NCBI RefSeq assembly: GCF_900142175.1
Contig: NZ_FQZX01000002.1
Location: forward strand, 911,317-975,316
Origin: Maribacter aquivivus
GTDB taxonomy: Bacteria; Bacteroidota; Bacteroidia; Flavobacteriales; Flavobacteriaceae
Direction: 5' to 3'
DNA length: 64,000 nt
In this document: positions 8,340 through 17,134 of the stretch, piece by piece
Layout of the letters: every line of letters starts with the position of its first letter
Numbering within the stretch: position 1 is the stretch's first letter
The notes under the pieces: generated by a model
Databases searched by the model: none
The model's input: the letters and a program-made list of their open reading frames with translations, nothing else
Told to the model about the DNA's origin: nothing
Position numbers and translations under genes: made by a program

Positions 8340-9464
8340 ATGAACAACCATATATTTCTTTTTTTGAGCTTAGCGCTATTATGTTTCTCATGTAAGAATG
8401 ATAAGAAGCAATTAAATACGAATTTAGAAAAACCGGCATCTCCATGGCTTTTGGGTTTTCAGAAAACTGAGCTTAATCCAATAATGAAACCAGATTCTAC
8501 TTATACATTTTTAGATCCGATTTCAAAGAATGAAGTCCGTTGGCAAAAGGCCGATGTTTTTAATCCGGGAGCTATTGTAAAAAATGATACGGTATTTTTA
8601 TTATTTAGGGCAGAAGATAATCCTGATGCTATTTTGGGAGAAAGAACCTCACGCGTTGGATTAGCTTACAGTACTGACGGAATACACTTTACAAAATATG
8701 CAAAACCTGTACTTTTTCCCGATAACGATGAATTTGCCAAGTGGGATCAACCTGGTGGTGTAGAAGACCCTAGAATTGTTGAAACACCCGAAGGTACTTA
8801 CATTATGCTTTATACAAGTTGGAATAATGATGTTGCCAGACTTTCTAGTGCTACGTCTAAAGATTTAAAAACATGGATAAAAGAAGGTCCGGTTTTTGAA
8901 AATGCCTTTGGAGGAAAATATTTGAACGAATGGAGCAAATCTGGATCAATTGTTACCGAATTAGTGGACGGGCGATTAATTGCAAAAAGAATAAACGGTA
9001 AATATCATATGTATTGGGGAGAGCTTTTCGTTAATGTTGCCACTTCTGAAAATGGAGTCGATTGGGAACCTAGCTTAACTGAAAAAGGTGATTTACTGCA
9101 TAGTTTTAAACCGACTTTAAATGAGTTTGACAGTCATTTAACCGAACCGGGACCGCCAGCCTTATATACAGATGCGGGTATTCTCTTACTGTACAACGGT
9201 AAAAACTTAAGTGGAGATGGTGCTACGACTAAATACCCTGAAGGTACTTATTGTGGCGGACAAGTCTTGTTCGATAAAAATGATCCGACTAATATGCTAC
9301 AAAGAATGGAGGTTCCTTTTATTTGCCCAAGTTTACCTCACGAAATCAGCGGACAATATAAGGCGGGAACAACCTTTATTCAAGGTTTGGTATATTTCAA
9401 TAATAAGTGGTTTTTATATTACGGAACCGCCGATTCTATGGTTGGTTTGGCAATTAAAGAATAA
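8340..9464 (+). CDS. GH130-family glycosidase/phosphorylase lipoprotein
   Basis: This 374-aa protein has a lipoprotein signal (CFSC, Cys18). It then shows five-bladed beta-propeller features of GH130 and related GH43-like enzymes: FNPGAIVKNDTVFLLFRAED at about residues 77-96, GGVEDPRIVE near 139-148 with the characteristic Glu-Asp, and repeated blade motifs such as GLAYSTDGIHF. GH130 members are beta-mannoside phosphorylases or beta-1,2-mannosidases. The lipid anchor, which places it away from cytoplasmic phosphate and sugar-phosphate pools, makes a hydrolase more likely than a phosphorylase. It is transcribed alone, diverging from the VanX gene by 103 bp and converging on the TIM-barrel gene. 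Family is clear; linkage specificity is not. Confidence 0.82.
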   Translation: MNNHIFLFLSLALLCFSCKNDKKQLNTNLEKPASPWLLGFQKTELNPIMKPDSTYTFLDPISKNEVRWQKADVFNPGAIVKNDTVFLLFRAEDNPDAILGERTSRVGLAYSTDGIHFTKYAKPVLFPDNDEFAKWDQPGGVEDPRIVETPEGTYIMLYTSWNNDVARLSSATSKDLKTWIKEGPVFENAFGGKYLNEWSKSGSIVTELVDGRLIAKRINGKYHMYWGELFVNVATSENGVDWEPSLTEKGDLLHSFKPTLNEFDSHLTEPGPPALYTDAGILLLYNGKNLSGDGATTKYPEGTYCGGQVLFDKNDPTNMLQRMEVPFICPSLPHEISGQYKAGTTFIQGLVYFNNKWFLYYGTADSMVGLAIKE

Positions 9465-9590
9465 CTACTTAATATTTTTTATTCCCTAACCAAAATATTA
9501 CTATCTCGATAACCTATACGCTCCTATTTGGCTTCAAAATGTGTATTCTTTGGCAGTACTTCTGAATAGCTATTTCTTACTATTAACTAT

Positions 9591-9623
9591 AAAAAAACCT
9601 CCTATTTAATTAAAAATAGAAGG
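9591..9623 (-). terminator. Intrinsic terminator after the GMC/TIM-barrel operon
   Basis: Minus-strand stem CCTTCTATTT/AAATAGGAGG with one G-T wobble and a 6-nt loop is followed by seven T. It lies 26 bp past the stop of the TIM-barrel gene. Confidence 0.8.
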
Positions 9624-9648
9624 CTGCATTGCACTTTTGGTTGTTGGT

Positions 9649-10470
9649 TTACTTCAAACTTTTTAAATACACTAAGCTCTTTGGTACTTGCGTAACAACA
9701 TTCTTAGATTCATCTTCTATGAACATATATTCAATGCCTAATTCTTTAGCCTCAGCAACTATACCTGCAATATCTATTTGTCCTGTACCCAAAACTACAT
9801 TGGTATCATCTTCTTCGTGACCGGTATTATTACCTTCAATACCTTTTTCCATATCCTTTAAATGTAAAAGGGTAAATTTCTTTGGATATTTCTTCATCAA
9901 TGCCAACGGATCAGCACCACCATGTTGCGCCCAGAACACATCTAATTCAAATGTAAAGTCTGTTGCATTCTTAGCCATGTAATCGAATAAAGTACCATTT
10001 CTATAAGGTCTAAATTCATATCCATGCGGGTGATACGCCAATACAAGTCCGTTCTTCTTTAAAATCTTACCTGCCTTATTAAACACATCTGTCGCGTGTT
10101 TTGTTTCCTCTAGATCCCATTTGTTATCATCGTGAGGTACCCATGCGCACATTATATATTTGGCTCCAAAATCTTTAGCATTTTTGATAACCTTATCCAC
10201 ATCATTCTCTAAGTCGTCAAAGCCAGCACCTACACTAACCATCTCTAGATCATTTTCTGCTAATAAGGCTTTAAAATCTTCCAATGGCATATCATAGGTT
10301 TCACCACCTTCAATTTTGGTTATTCCCCATTCATTAATCAATCCTAAGGTGTTAGAAACATCCATTTTAAATTGATTTCTAAGGCTATATAACTGTAAAC
10401 CTACCTCTTGAGCTTGCGCTAAAAAACCACTACCTAAAAGGATAGTGGCAATCATTACTTTTTTTATCAT
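9649..10470 (-). CDS. Exported sugar isomerase/epimerase-like TIM-barrel protein
   Basis: This 273-aa protein has a Sec signal peptide cleaved after AQA (residue ~20). An AP-endonuclease-2/xylose-isomerase-like TIM barrel follows: the opening EVGLQLYSLR, metal-site region LAYHPHGYEF, FELDVFWAQHGG, LLHLKDM and a late FIEDES carry the usual His/Glu/Asp ligands. It is the last gene of a leftward operon, 11 bp after the gluconate-dehydrogenase-subunit-3 gene and before a terminator. Exported members of this family beside GMC dehydrogenases are thought to isomerise, epimerise or cleave keto-sugars in the periplasm. The substrate here is unknown. The signal peptide excludes a standard cytoplasmic sugar-phosphate isomerase role. 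Confidence 0.82.
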   Translation of the reverse strand: MIKKVMIATILLGSGFLAQAQEVGLQLYSLRNQFKMDVSNTLGLINEWGITKIEGGETYDMPLEDFKALLAENDLEMVSVGAGFDDLENDVDKVIKNAKDFGAKYIMCAWVPHDDNKWDLEETKHATDVFNKAGKILKKNGLVLAYHPHGYEFRPYRNGTLFDYMAKNATDFTFELDVFWAQHGGADPLALMKKYPKKFTLLHLKDMEKGIEGNNTGHEEDDTNVVLGTGQIDIAGIVAEAKELGIEYMFIEDESKNVVTQVPKSLVYLKSLK

Positions 10471-10481
10471 CGTGATGTTAA

Positions 10482-11207
10482 TTACGTAAGTAAATTTCCT
10501 TCGTCATCCCATTCAGCCATTACGTTACGCTGACTTTGATCAACACATTTTGCAATCCATTCTGGGTCATAAGCAATACCGTGCTGGTCTAGTACATCTT
10601 GCGGTACGCCATCCCAAACATTAGGTGAATTTCCTTTATAACCTAAATCTGCAATACCTACTTTAGAAGTATAGTACCCTGTAACGGTCAAGCCACGCAT
10701 AGTATAGAAAAACTGTATTTCTAAAGGTTGTTCGCTTAAAGGCTTCTCTGTATCATGCCAGCAGATTTCATCGCAAATTTGCTTTTTCTGCTCTAAGGTA
10801 GCCGACTTAAATTCAGTACCAAATTCAGTATTACTTTTATGATCTAACCACATTAAACCACCTAAAAGTGTTGGTGCCATTTCTGGAATATCTTTACCCA
10901 TAAATTCAACGAGTGCCGGTACTTCTGCCTCTATAGGACCACCATGTGGCTCTTTTGGAGGGAGTATTACTACACTTAAAGCTGCAATAGTTTCCATTTC
11001 ATGCTCATTGAACAATTGCTCAGCGTTCAATTTCTCAATACGATCTAATTCTTCTGGCGTTCTACCAAAAAACTTCTCACTACTGGTTGAAATTACTTCA
11101 TCTACAGATTCGCCATTTTCAGTCTTACATGAATTGAAGACTAGCCCAGAAGTTGCCGCAGCACCACCAAGTATTAAAGTTTGTAAACTCTTTCTTCTAT
11201 CCATCAT
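10482..11207 (-). CDS. Gluconate 2-dehydrogenase subunit 3 family protein
   Basis: This 241-aa protein starts with a Tat-like or lipoprotein signal: MMDRRKSLQTLILGG, then FNSC with a possible lipidated Cys27. The rest matches the Gluconate_2-dh3 family, the small subunit of membrane-bound FAD sugar dehydrogenases (FNEHEMETIAALSVVILPP; later FFYTMRGLTVTGYYTSKVGI). It starts immediately after the GMC stop codon (TAGATG), so subunits are probably made in fixed ratio. The large subunit has no signal of its own, so this subunit probably carries it through the Tat pathway, as in bacterial FAD-glucose and lactose dehydrogenases. No cytochrome c subunit is encoded next to it. Confidence 0.88.
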   Translation of the reverse strand: MMDRRKSLQTLILGGAAATSGLVFNSCKTENGESVDEVISTSSEKFFGRTPEELDRIEKLNAEQLFNEHEMETIAALSVVILPPKEPHGGPIEAEVPALVEFMGKDIPEMAPTLLGGLMWLDHKSNTEFGTEFKSATLEQKKQICDEICWHDTEKPLSEQPLEIQFFYTMRGLTVTGYYTSKVGIADLGYKGNSPNVWDGVPQDVLDQHGIAYDPEWIAKCVDQSQRNVMAEWDDEGNLLT

Positions 11208-12929
11208 CTAAATATTTTGTGCCTTTAATTGTTCAATGATATAATCTGATGCTCTCCAAGAAAGCGCCATAATCGTCCAAGTACAGTTCTTATCTGCTTG
11301 CGATACAAAAACCCCTGCATCTACTATAAATACATTATCCGCATCATGTAACTGCTGAAACTTATTGGTCACCGATGTTTTAGGATCATCTCCCATTCTG
11401 GTTGTACCTACCTCGTGAATAATCTCACCTGGTTTGTTCAATCCGTAATCTTTATCCTTCCCTGGCTTGTCTCCTAAATAGTGACCACCCATGTTATGAA
11501 TAATCTCCTCAAAGGTATCTTGCATGTGTTTCGCCTGATTTACCTCGTATTCTGAATGCTTATAGTTAAACTTCAAAACAGGTATACCAAATTGATCTAC
11601 TGTTGTAGGATCAATTTCACAATAATTATCCTTGTAAGCGATTGCTTCTCCACGACCACCAAATCCTATTACAGAACCATAGTATTTCTTTACATCATCA
11701 CGTAAGCTCTCACCGTATCCTCCAGATTTTAATCCAAAGTATTGGTTCATAGCATTCGGATCCCAACCAAAACCGTAGTTAGGCTGACTCATGCCTCCCC
11801 AAACTTCAATATGATAGCCTCTTGGAAAATTCAGTTTAGAGTTATCTCCCCACCATGGTGAGTAAACGTGCATACCACCTACACCATCTTCATTATAAGA
11901 TGTCTTTCTATTCATTAAACCTGGTATAACACCAGAAGCACCTGACCCTGTAGAATCATGTAAATACCTACCAACAAGATTACTACTGTTTCCTAATCCG
12001 TTAGGGTGTTGCTTACTCTTAGAGTTTAAAAGTATACGTGCAGAACTACATGCAGATGCAGCTAATACGACCACTTTACCTCTAAGTGTATATTCTTTTC
12101 TATCTTCTTTATTGATGTAAGATACACCTGTTGCCTTACCTTCTTCATTGGTCAGAACTTCGCGTACCATTGAATTTACAAACAGTTTTACTTGTCCACC
12201 ACTCTTTTGAGCCGGAAAAATCAAGCAACTACCTGCTGAGAAATCGGCATATATTTGACATGATCTACCGCATTGTCCGCAATAGAAACAAACGCCACGA
12301 TCTTCATTAATTCTTTTGGTCAACATAGAAAGTCTACCTGGTATAACCGGTATGTTTGACTTCTTTGCACCGTTGATATAAAATAACTCGTGCAATCTTG
12401 GTTTCGGGGGAGGAAGAAAGAATCCGTCAGGATCATTTTCTCTGCCTTCATTGGTGCCAAATACACCAATTAACTTGTCTAATTTATCGTAATATGGTTT
12501 AACATCTTCGTATCCTATTGGCCAGTCATCGCCATGGCCATCACGGGTTTTCCCTTTAAAATCTTTTGGTCCAAAACGTAAAGAAATACGTCCCCAGTGA
12601 TTGGTTCGTCCTCCTAGCATTCTTGCACGCCACCACTTAAATTCAGTTCCTTCTGCATGCGTATATGGCTCTCCTTCTACTTCCCAATCTCCCCATGACA
12701 TATCCCATTCACCAAAAGCTCTATCTGTACCTGCTCCTCTTCTTGGAGAATCATATGGTTGTTTTAATTGCGTCATGGTTTTTGGATCAGCTGGATCAAA
12801 AAATGGACCCGCTTCTACAACAGCTACATTTAAACCAGCATCTGCCAATTGTTTGGTAGCCATACCACCACCAGCTCCTGAACCTACGATGATAACATCA
12901 AAGATTTCTGAGGATTCCTTTATCTGCAT
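11208..12929 (-). CDS. GMC-family FAD sugar dehydrogenase, large subunit
   Basis: This 573-aa protein has the FAD-binding GxGxxG motif at the N-terminus (IVGSGAGGGMATKQL) and the GMC ending with VGTTRMG and NCTWTIMALSWRAS. A Cys cluster, CFYCGQCGRSC, lies near residues 213-223, where FAD-glucose dehydrogenase alpha subunits hold an Fe-S cluster. There is no signal peptide; co-export with subunit 3 is likely. Family members oxidise sugar hydroxyls, for example C3 of lactose or glucosides in the LacA-type enzyme, or gluconate. It heads a three-gene operon with subunit 3 and a TIM-barrel enzyme, suggesting periplasmic keto-sugar formation and processing. Electron acceptor and sugar are unknown. 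Confidence 0.9.
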   Translation of the reverse strand: MQIKESSEIFDVIIVGSGAGGGMATKQLADAGLNVAVVEAGPFFDPADPKTMTQLKQPYDSPRRGAGTDRAFGEWDMSWGDWEVEGEPYTHAEGTEFKWWRARMLGGRTNHWGRISLRFGPKDFKGKTRDGHGDDWPIGYEDVKPYYDKLDKLIGVFGTNEGRENDPDGFFLPPPKPRLHELFYINGAKKSNIPVIPGRLSMLTKRINEDRGVCFYCGQCGRSCQIYADFSAGSCLIFPAQKSGGQVKLFVNSMVREVLTNEEGKATGVSYINKEDRKEYTLRGKVVVLAASACSSARILLNSKSKQHPNGLGNSSNLVGRYLHDSTGSGASGVIPGLMNRKTSYNEDGVGGMHVYSPWWGDNSKLNFPRGYHIEVWGGMSQPNYGFGWDPNAMNQYFGLKSGGYGESLRDDVKKYYGSVIGFGGRGEAIAYKDNYCEIDPTTVDQFGIPVLKFNYKHSEYEVNQAKHMQDTFEEIIHNMGGHYLGDKPGKDKDYGLNKPGEIIHEVGTTRMGDDPKTSVTNKFQQLHDADNVFIVDAGVFVSQADKNCTWTIMALSWRASDYIIEQLKAQNI

Positions 12930-13059
12930 AATTTGAAATTAGTTATTGATTACAATTTAATTCTTTATTAAAATAAGCACCTTGTTTTTAGCTGAATAAC
13001 ATTCGTTACTGGACGGACGGATATTTTTTAAGAACATTAGTCCGTTTTGGGCAATTTTG

Positions 13060-14451
13060 TTATTCACTTACAAAGGTAGAAGCAGGCAAACCAACGGCAT
13101 TAAACAAAGTACCTATGTCTGTACTTTTAAAAGCATACCGTACCCCTGTCGGATTTTTCACTTCTTTTGAGCTTACAATTACTTGCTGGTTTTTCAATTT
13201 TGCCTTCGCAGAAAACCACTCTCCTGCTGCATTTGAAACTTCAAAGAGTGTTATTTTCTTTCCTTTATTATGTAATCCTTCTGAATGACTAAAATTTACT
13301 TTTAGTTGATTTCCATCTACTTCAAATGACTCGTATAACGGTCCATAAACTTCTTTATTCTTTAATAAACCATAGTGGTCTTTTAATGCAATGTTTGCTA
13401 ATCTCAACCCTACATCTTGCTTATTTAAAGGATGAATATCTTCTATCAAACAGATATCGCTCGTCATTGCCATACCCGTATTTTTCAATACTAAAGTTCT
13501 TCTTTGTTGATTACGTACCACACCACCTGCAAATTCTTGATCATATTTAAATGGTGCTATTTGAGCGAAATAAAATGGAAAATCATTGTTCCATTCTGTT
13601 CGCCACGATGTAATCATACTCGTAAAAAGCTCTTGATAATTTTCTGCGTTTGCCGTATTCGCCTCTCCTTGATACCAAAGAACACCAGCAATTTTAAACT
13701 TAGTCAAAGGTGCTGTCATACCATTAAACAAAGTAGATTTCTCTACTGTTACCCATTGATTTGGTTCTACCTTTTTGTGCGCTTCTACCAATTCTGGGTG
13801 TGCTTTAAAAACAGATTCAGGTGTCCAAACCTCAGCACTTGATGCTCCCCATGCGTTATCTATTAATCCGATAGGAATATTTAATTCTTTCTGTACCTTT
13901 CTCGCAAAAAAATAGGCAACTGCACTAAAATCTTGCATCGTTTCAGGAGAACATGAAACCCAAGTTCCTGCCACATCTTCTTGTGGATATTCTGCAGTTC
14001 TTTTCGCTACGGTAAACAAACGAATGTTAGGATAGTTTGCATTCTCGACTTCGAAATCTCTGTTCGCAATTTTGCTGTTTGCGCTCCACTCCATATTACT
14101 TTGTCCAGAGCAAAGCCATACCTCACCTATTAATATATCTTTCAGAGTAATTTCATTACTTTTCCCCTTAAAGATTATTTGAAACGGTCCGCCTGCTTCG
14201 GATGTTTTTACCGTAATCTCCCATTTTGCATCATTACCCGTTTTGACTGCAACGGTCTCATCGTTCCAACTTGTATAAATCGTAAATTCTTCGTTTGGAT
14301 CCGCCCATCCGTATAGCAACACATCGCTCTCTCGTTGCAAGACCATTTCATTTGAAAATATCTTAGGAAGTGTAATTTCAGCCTTGGCAAAAGTGGTAAC
14401 CACCAGGCACAGCATAAACAGGATTAAACGTAAATTCATTGTATTTGACAA
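13060..14451 (-). CDS. SGNH-type sialate O-acetylesterase-like carbohydrate esterase
   Basis: This 463-aa protein has a Sec signal peptide (cleavage near AKA, residue ~24). A beta-sandwich start (LPKIFSNEMVLQRESDVLLYGWA) precedes the SGNH domain: GEVWLCSGQSNMEW with nucleophile Ser118, VLWYQGEAN with the oxyanion-hole residues, and DIHPLNK with catalytic His near 338. The family includes sialate O-acetylesterases, and in polysaccharide-degrading Bacteroidota many members deacetylate xylan or other glycans. Its neighbours (GH5, GH130, esterase, xylBA) favour the second role. A start at Met5 is equally possible. It is a single leftward gene, diverging from the Gfo/Idh gene with 132 bp between them. 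Confidence 0.88.
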   Translation of the reverse strand: MSNTMNLRLILFMLCLVVTTFAKAEITLPKIFSNEMVLQRESDVLLYGWADPNEEFTIYTSWNDETVAVKTGNDAKWEITVKTSEAGGPFQIIFKGKSNEITLKDILIGEVWLCSGQSNMEWSANSKIANRDFEVENANYPNIRLFTVAKRTAEYPQEDVAGTWVSCSPETMQDFSAVAYFFARKVQKELNIPIGLIDNAWGASSAEVWTPESVFKAHPELVEAHKKVEPNQWVTVEKSTLFNGMTAPLTKFKIAGVLWYQGEANTANAENYQELFTSMITSWRTEWNNDFPFYFAQIAPFKYDQEFAGGVVRNQQRRTLVLKNTGMAMTSDICLIEDIHPLNKQDVGLRLANIALKDHYGLLKNKEVYGPLYESFEVDGNQLKVNFSHSEGLHNKGKKITLFEVSNAAGEWFSAKAKLKNQQVIVSSKEVKNPTGVRYAFKSTDIGTLFNAVGLPASTFVSE

Positions 14452-14516
14452 AATTTTGATTTAAATATACCTAATTATGCATCATATTAACAAATTCACA
14501 ATCATTCTATATTATT

Positions 14517-14550
14517 TTTGAAGGATTTGTTATCTTAACTCTTATAATTG
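14517..14550 (+). promoter_or_regulatory. Possible Bacteroidota-type promoter of the Gfo/Idh gene
   Basis: TTTG at 14517-14520 and TATAATTG at 14543-14550 resemble the -33 TTTG and -7 TAnnTTTG boxes of Bacteroidota, but the 22-bp spacing is slightly long. The start codon is 33 bp downstream. Confidence 0.3.
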
Positions 14551-14583
14551 TGATGTTCATAAGCTACTAAAAATCAACTTATC

Positions 14584-15957
14584 ATGTCTAACCAACCCCA
14601 ATCCATTAAAAGACGAAATTTTATTAAAGCAGCATCGGCATCGCTGCTACTTACTTCTTTACCCGCCTTCGGGTTTGAGTTTTTTGCAAATGAAAAGCCA
14701 AAAAAGGTAGCACTTATAGGTACCGGTTGGTATGGCACCGGAGATTTAATGCGACTTATTCAAGTTGCTAATATTGAAGTTGTAGCACTTTGTGATGTTG
14801 ATGATAATCAAGTTAACACTGCGGCGGAACTAGTTTCTGAACGTCAAAAAAATAAAAAGATACCAAAGCTCTACACTGATTATAGAACTATGCTAGAAAC
14901 CAATAGTCTAGATATTGTACTCATAGGCACACCCGATCATTGGCACGCATTAACGTGCATTGAAGCACTAAAATCTGGAGCTCACGTTTATGTTCAAAAA
15001 CCGATTAGCGTAGATGTTATGGAAGGTGAAGCAATGGTCGTTGCTGCTAGAAAATATAACCGCGTAGTTCAAGTGGGTACACAACGAAAAAGTACTCCAC
15101 ACTTGATAGATGCTAAAAAACAAATTATTGATACCGGAATGCTAGGAACTATTGGCCATGTAGATATGAGTTGCTATTATCATATGCGTGCCAATGGTAA
15201 TCCGCCAGAGCAAGAAGTGCCCGATTTCTTTGATTATGAAATGTGGACAGGTCCGGCACCTATGAGACCATACGATGGTTTACCTCATAAAAGATGGTGG
15301 CGAACATTTCGAGAATACGGAAACGGAATTACAGGTGATATGTGTGTACACATGCTAGATACCGTTCGTTGGATGCTAGATTTAGGGTGGCCAAAGCGTA
15401 TTAGTTCTGAAGGTGGAATTTTTGTTCAGAAGGATGGAAAATCAAATATCTCTGACACACAATCTGCCGTATTTGAGTATGACGGTCATAATTGCAATTG
15501 GCAGCATAGAACATGGGGAAACCCAGATGACACAGATTATCCGTGGGCTTTTAAAATCTATGGAGAAAAAGGTGTTCTTATGGGTGATGTTATGAAGGCT
15601 GAATTCATTCCTATAGATGGTAGTGAAACTATTCGTTTTGATGTTGTTTATGAGAAAGAGAAATACCCTGAAGACCTAACTGAAAAAGACATTGAACTGC
15701 ATGCGGCACCTGCTACGCGAAGGCATATGATAGATTTCTTGAAAGCGATACAGAACAATATCAAGCCTGTTGCTGATATTGAAAATGGACACATTTCTAC
15801 CGCTAGCTGTATTTTGGCAAATTTATCAATGGATTTAAAAAGACCTTTAACCTATGATCCACAAAGTAGAACGGTCATGAACGACCCAGAAGCTACTGCA
15901 CTATTGCAGCGCAGTTATCGTGGAAAATGGGTGCACCCACACCCAGATACAGTGTAA
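14584..15957 (+). CDS. Tat-exported Gfo/Idh/MocA-family oxidoreductase
   Basis: This 457-aa protein has a twin-arginine signal (KRRNFIKAAS, Arg10-Arg11, then a hydrophobic stretch). The NAD(P)-binding domain follows with GTGWYG (46-51), CDVDD, GTPDHWH (116-121) and the family EKP-type motif here as QKP with Lys139; the C-terminal alpha/beta domain contains the GNGITGDMCVHMLDTVRW segment. Exported members keep a tightly bound NAD(H) and act on glycosides or keto-sugars in the periplasm, as in the GH109-like and glycoside 3-oxidoreductase groups. It may work with the GMC/TIM-barrel enzymes, although that operon is 1.65 kb away on the other strand. Its stop is one base from the stop of the convergent LacI gene. 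Confidence 0.88.
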   Translation: MSNQPQSIKRRNFIKAASASLLLTSLPAFGFEFFANEKPKKVALIGTGWYGTGDLMRLIQVANIEVVALCDVDDNQVNTAAELVSERQKNKKIPKLYTDYRTMLETNSLDIVLIGTPDHWHALTCIEALKSGAHVYVQKPISVDVMEGEAMVVAARKYNRVVQVGTQRKSTPHLIDAKKQIIDTGMLGTIGHVDMSCYYHMRANGNPPEQEVPDFFDYEMWTGPAPMRPYDGLPHKRWWRTFREYGNGITGDMCVHMLDTVRWMLDLGWPKRISSEGGIFVQKDGKSNISDTQSAVFEYDGHNCNWQHRTWGNPDDTDYPWAFKIYGEKGVLMGDVMKAEFIPIDGSETIRFDVVYEKEKYPEDLTEKDIELHAAPATRRHMIDFLKAIQNNIKPVADIENGHISTASCILANLSMDLKRPLTYDPQSRTVMNDPEATALLQRSYRGKWVHPHPDTV

Positions 15958-15958
15958 A

Positions 15959-16975
15959 TTATTGTAATTTTTTGGTGGAATCTCTTACCAATAAACTAGT
16001 TTTCACAACCTTAGTTTCATAAGGCAAACCAGGATTTTTAATTCTGTTAATCAATAATTTAGCTGTTTGCTCACCTATATATTTACCATGCTGACTCACC
16101 ATTGTTAGTGACGGAGTTACGTATTTTGACAACTGCCCGTTGGTAAAGCCAATTATTGAAATATCATTTGGTACGTTATAACCTCTTGCCTTAACAACTT
16201 CTAAGACTTGAACGGCAATTAGTTCATCAATACCTATGATACCATCTATGGTTTTATAATTCAGTAAAAAGGACATCAATAAATCTAAATCATCTTTTAT
16301 GGTAAGGTTAATTACCAGCTTGGGATCAAATGGAATATCTAATTCTTCTAATGCTTTTTTATACCCTAAAAGTCTTAATTTACCAACGCTTGAACTAGAA
16401 ATAGGGTTAACGACCGCTATATTTTTACAACCTATATTTATTAGGTGCTTGGTTATTTTATACCCTGCCTCTAAATCGTCAACAACCACCTTGTCGCATT
16501 GCACGTTTTCTGAAACTCTATCAAAAAGTACTACAGGAATATCGTTATTAATTACATCTATTAATGCTTCATGCGTGTCTTCATTCTGACTTTCTTCCGC
16601 TAACGACATAATTACGCCGTCTACCGTACCTGCATCAAAAAATTCAAGTGTTTTTGTTTCTTTGGCACTAGATTCATTACTAATACAACTAATGATATTG
16701 TAACCACTTTCATTGGCTACTTTTTCGATACCATAGAGCACCTGAACAAAAAAGTAATTTAAAATATTGGGTACAATTACACCAATAGTCTTGGTGTTTT
16801 TATTCAATAGATTAAGTGCTAGCCTGTTAGGCTTATAGTGCTTCTCTTTAGCATATGCCTGAATCTTTATCTTTAGGTCATTACTAATTTCGTGACTATC
16901 ATTTATCGCTTTAGAAACGGTAGAGATAGAAACACCAAAATGCCCGGCAATATCTTTTAGAGTTACTTTTTTCAT
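15959..16975 (-). CDS. LacI/GalR-family transcriptional regulator
   Basis: This 338-aa protein has the LacI helix-turn-helix at residues 3-25 (VTLKDIAGHFGVSISTVSKAIN), a hinge helix with YKPNRLALNLL, and a periplasmic-binding-protein-like sensor domain (IGVIVPN, DGVIMSL, VVVDDLEAGYKITKHLI, FTNGQLSKYVTPSLTMV). Such regulators bind sugars or sugar phosphates and repress nearby catabolic operons. It sits directly downstream of xylA with 159 bp and a strong hairpin between, so it probably has its own promoter. xylBA is the obvious target by position, and a dyad near the xylB promoter is a candidate site. Ligand specificity is not visible. Confidence 0.93.
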   Translation of the reverse strand: MKKVTLKDIAGHFGVSISTVSKAINDSHEISNDLKIKIQAYAKEKHYKPNRLALNLLNKNTKTIGVIVPNILNYFFVQVLYGIEKVANESGYNIISCISNESSAKETKTLEFFDAGTVDGVIMSLAEESQNEDTHEALIDVINNDIPVVLFDRVSENVQCDKVVVDDLEAGYKITKHLINIGCKNIAVVNPISSSSVGKLRLLGYKKALEELDIPFDPKLVINLTIKDDLDLLMSFLLNYKTIDGIIGIDELIAVQVLEVVKARGYNVPNDISIIGFTNGQLSKYVTPSLTMVSQHGKYIGEQTAKLLINRIKNPGLPYETKVVKTSLLVRDSTKKLQ

Positions 16976-16997
16976 AATTAATACTGCAAAAGAACAG

Positions 16998-17017
16998 ATT
17001 TAAATTGACATTTAAAT
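16998..17017. promoter_or_regulatory. Dyad upstream of the LacI gene, possible operator
   Basis: ATTTAAAT, TGAC, ATTTAAAT forms a symmetric 20-bp element 22 bp upstream of the LacI-family start codon. It could be an autoregulatory site; the AT-rich arms make chance occurrence plausible. Confidence 0.25.
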
Positions 17018-17031
17018 TATTCGTAAAAGCA

Positions 17032-17080
17032 AACTGTCCCTAATGGTAAAACCAAGGGACAGTTATTTTCTTTTTTTATA
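17032..17080. terminator. Strong hairpin between xylA and the LacI gene
   Basis: AACTGTCCCT (17032-17041) pairs perfectly with AGGGACAGTT (17055-17064), and an inner TGGT/ACCA stem closes on AAA. On the plus strand a T-rich tract follows (to 17080); on the minus strand, the direction of xylA transcription, the following sequence TTTGCTTTTACG is a weaker U tract. It probably ends the xylBA transcript. Confidence 0.6.
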
Positions 17081-17134
17081 AAACACATTGCCTAAAATAA
17101 CAACTATTCTATAATAGTTAAAGGGCTATGCGAT

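Noticed and set aside
9211..9489. 92-codon second frame inside and past the end of the GH130 gene
   Set aside because: It overlaps conserved GH130 coding sequence in another frame and shows no recognisable protein features.
12601..12936. 111-codon plus-strand frame opposite the GMC gene
   Set aside because: It lies wholly antisense to the conserved FAD-binding region and has a low-complexity Pro/Ser/Ala composition.
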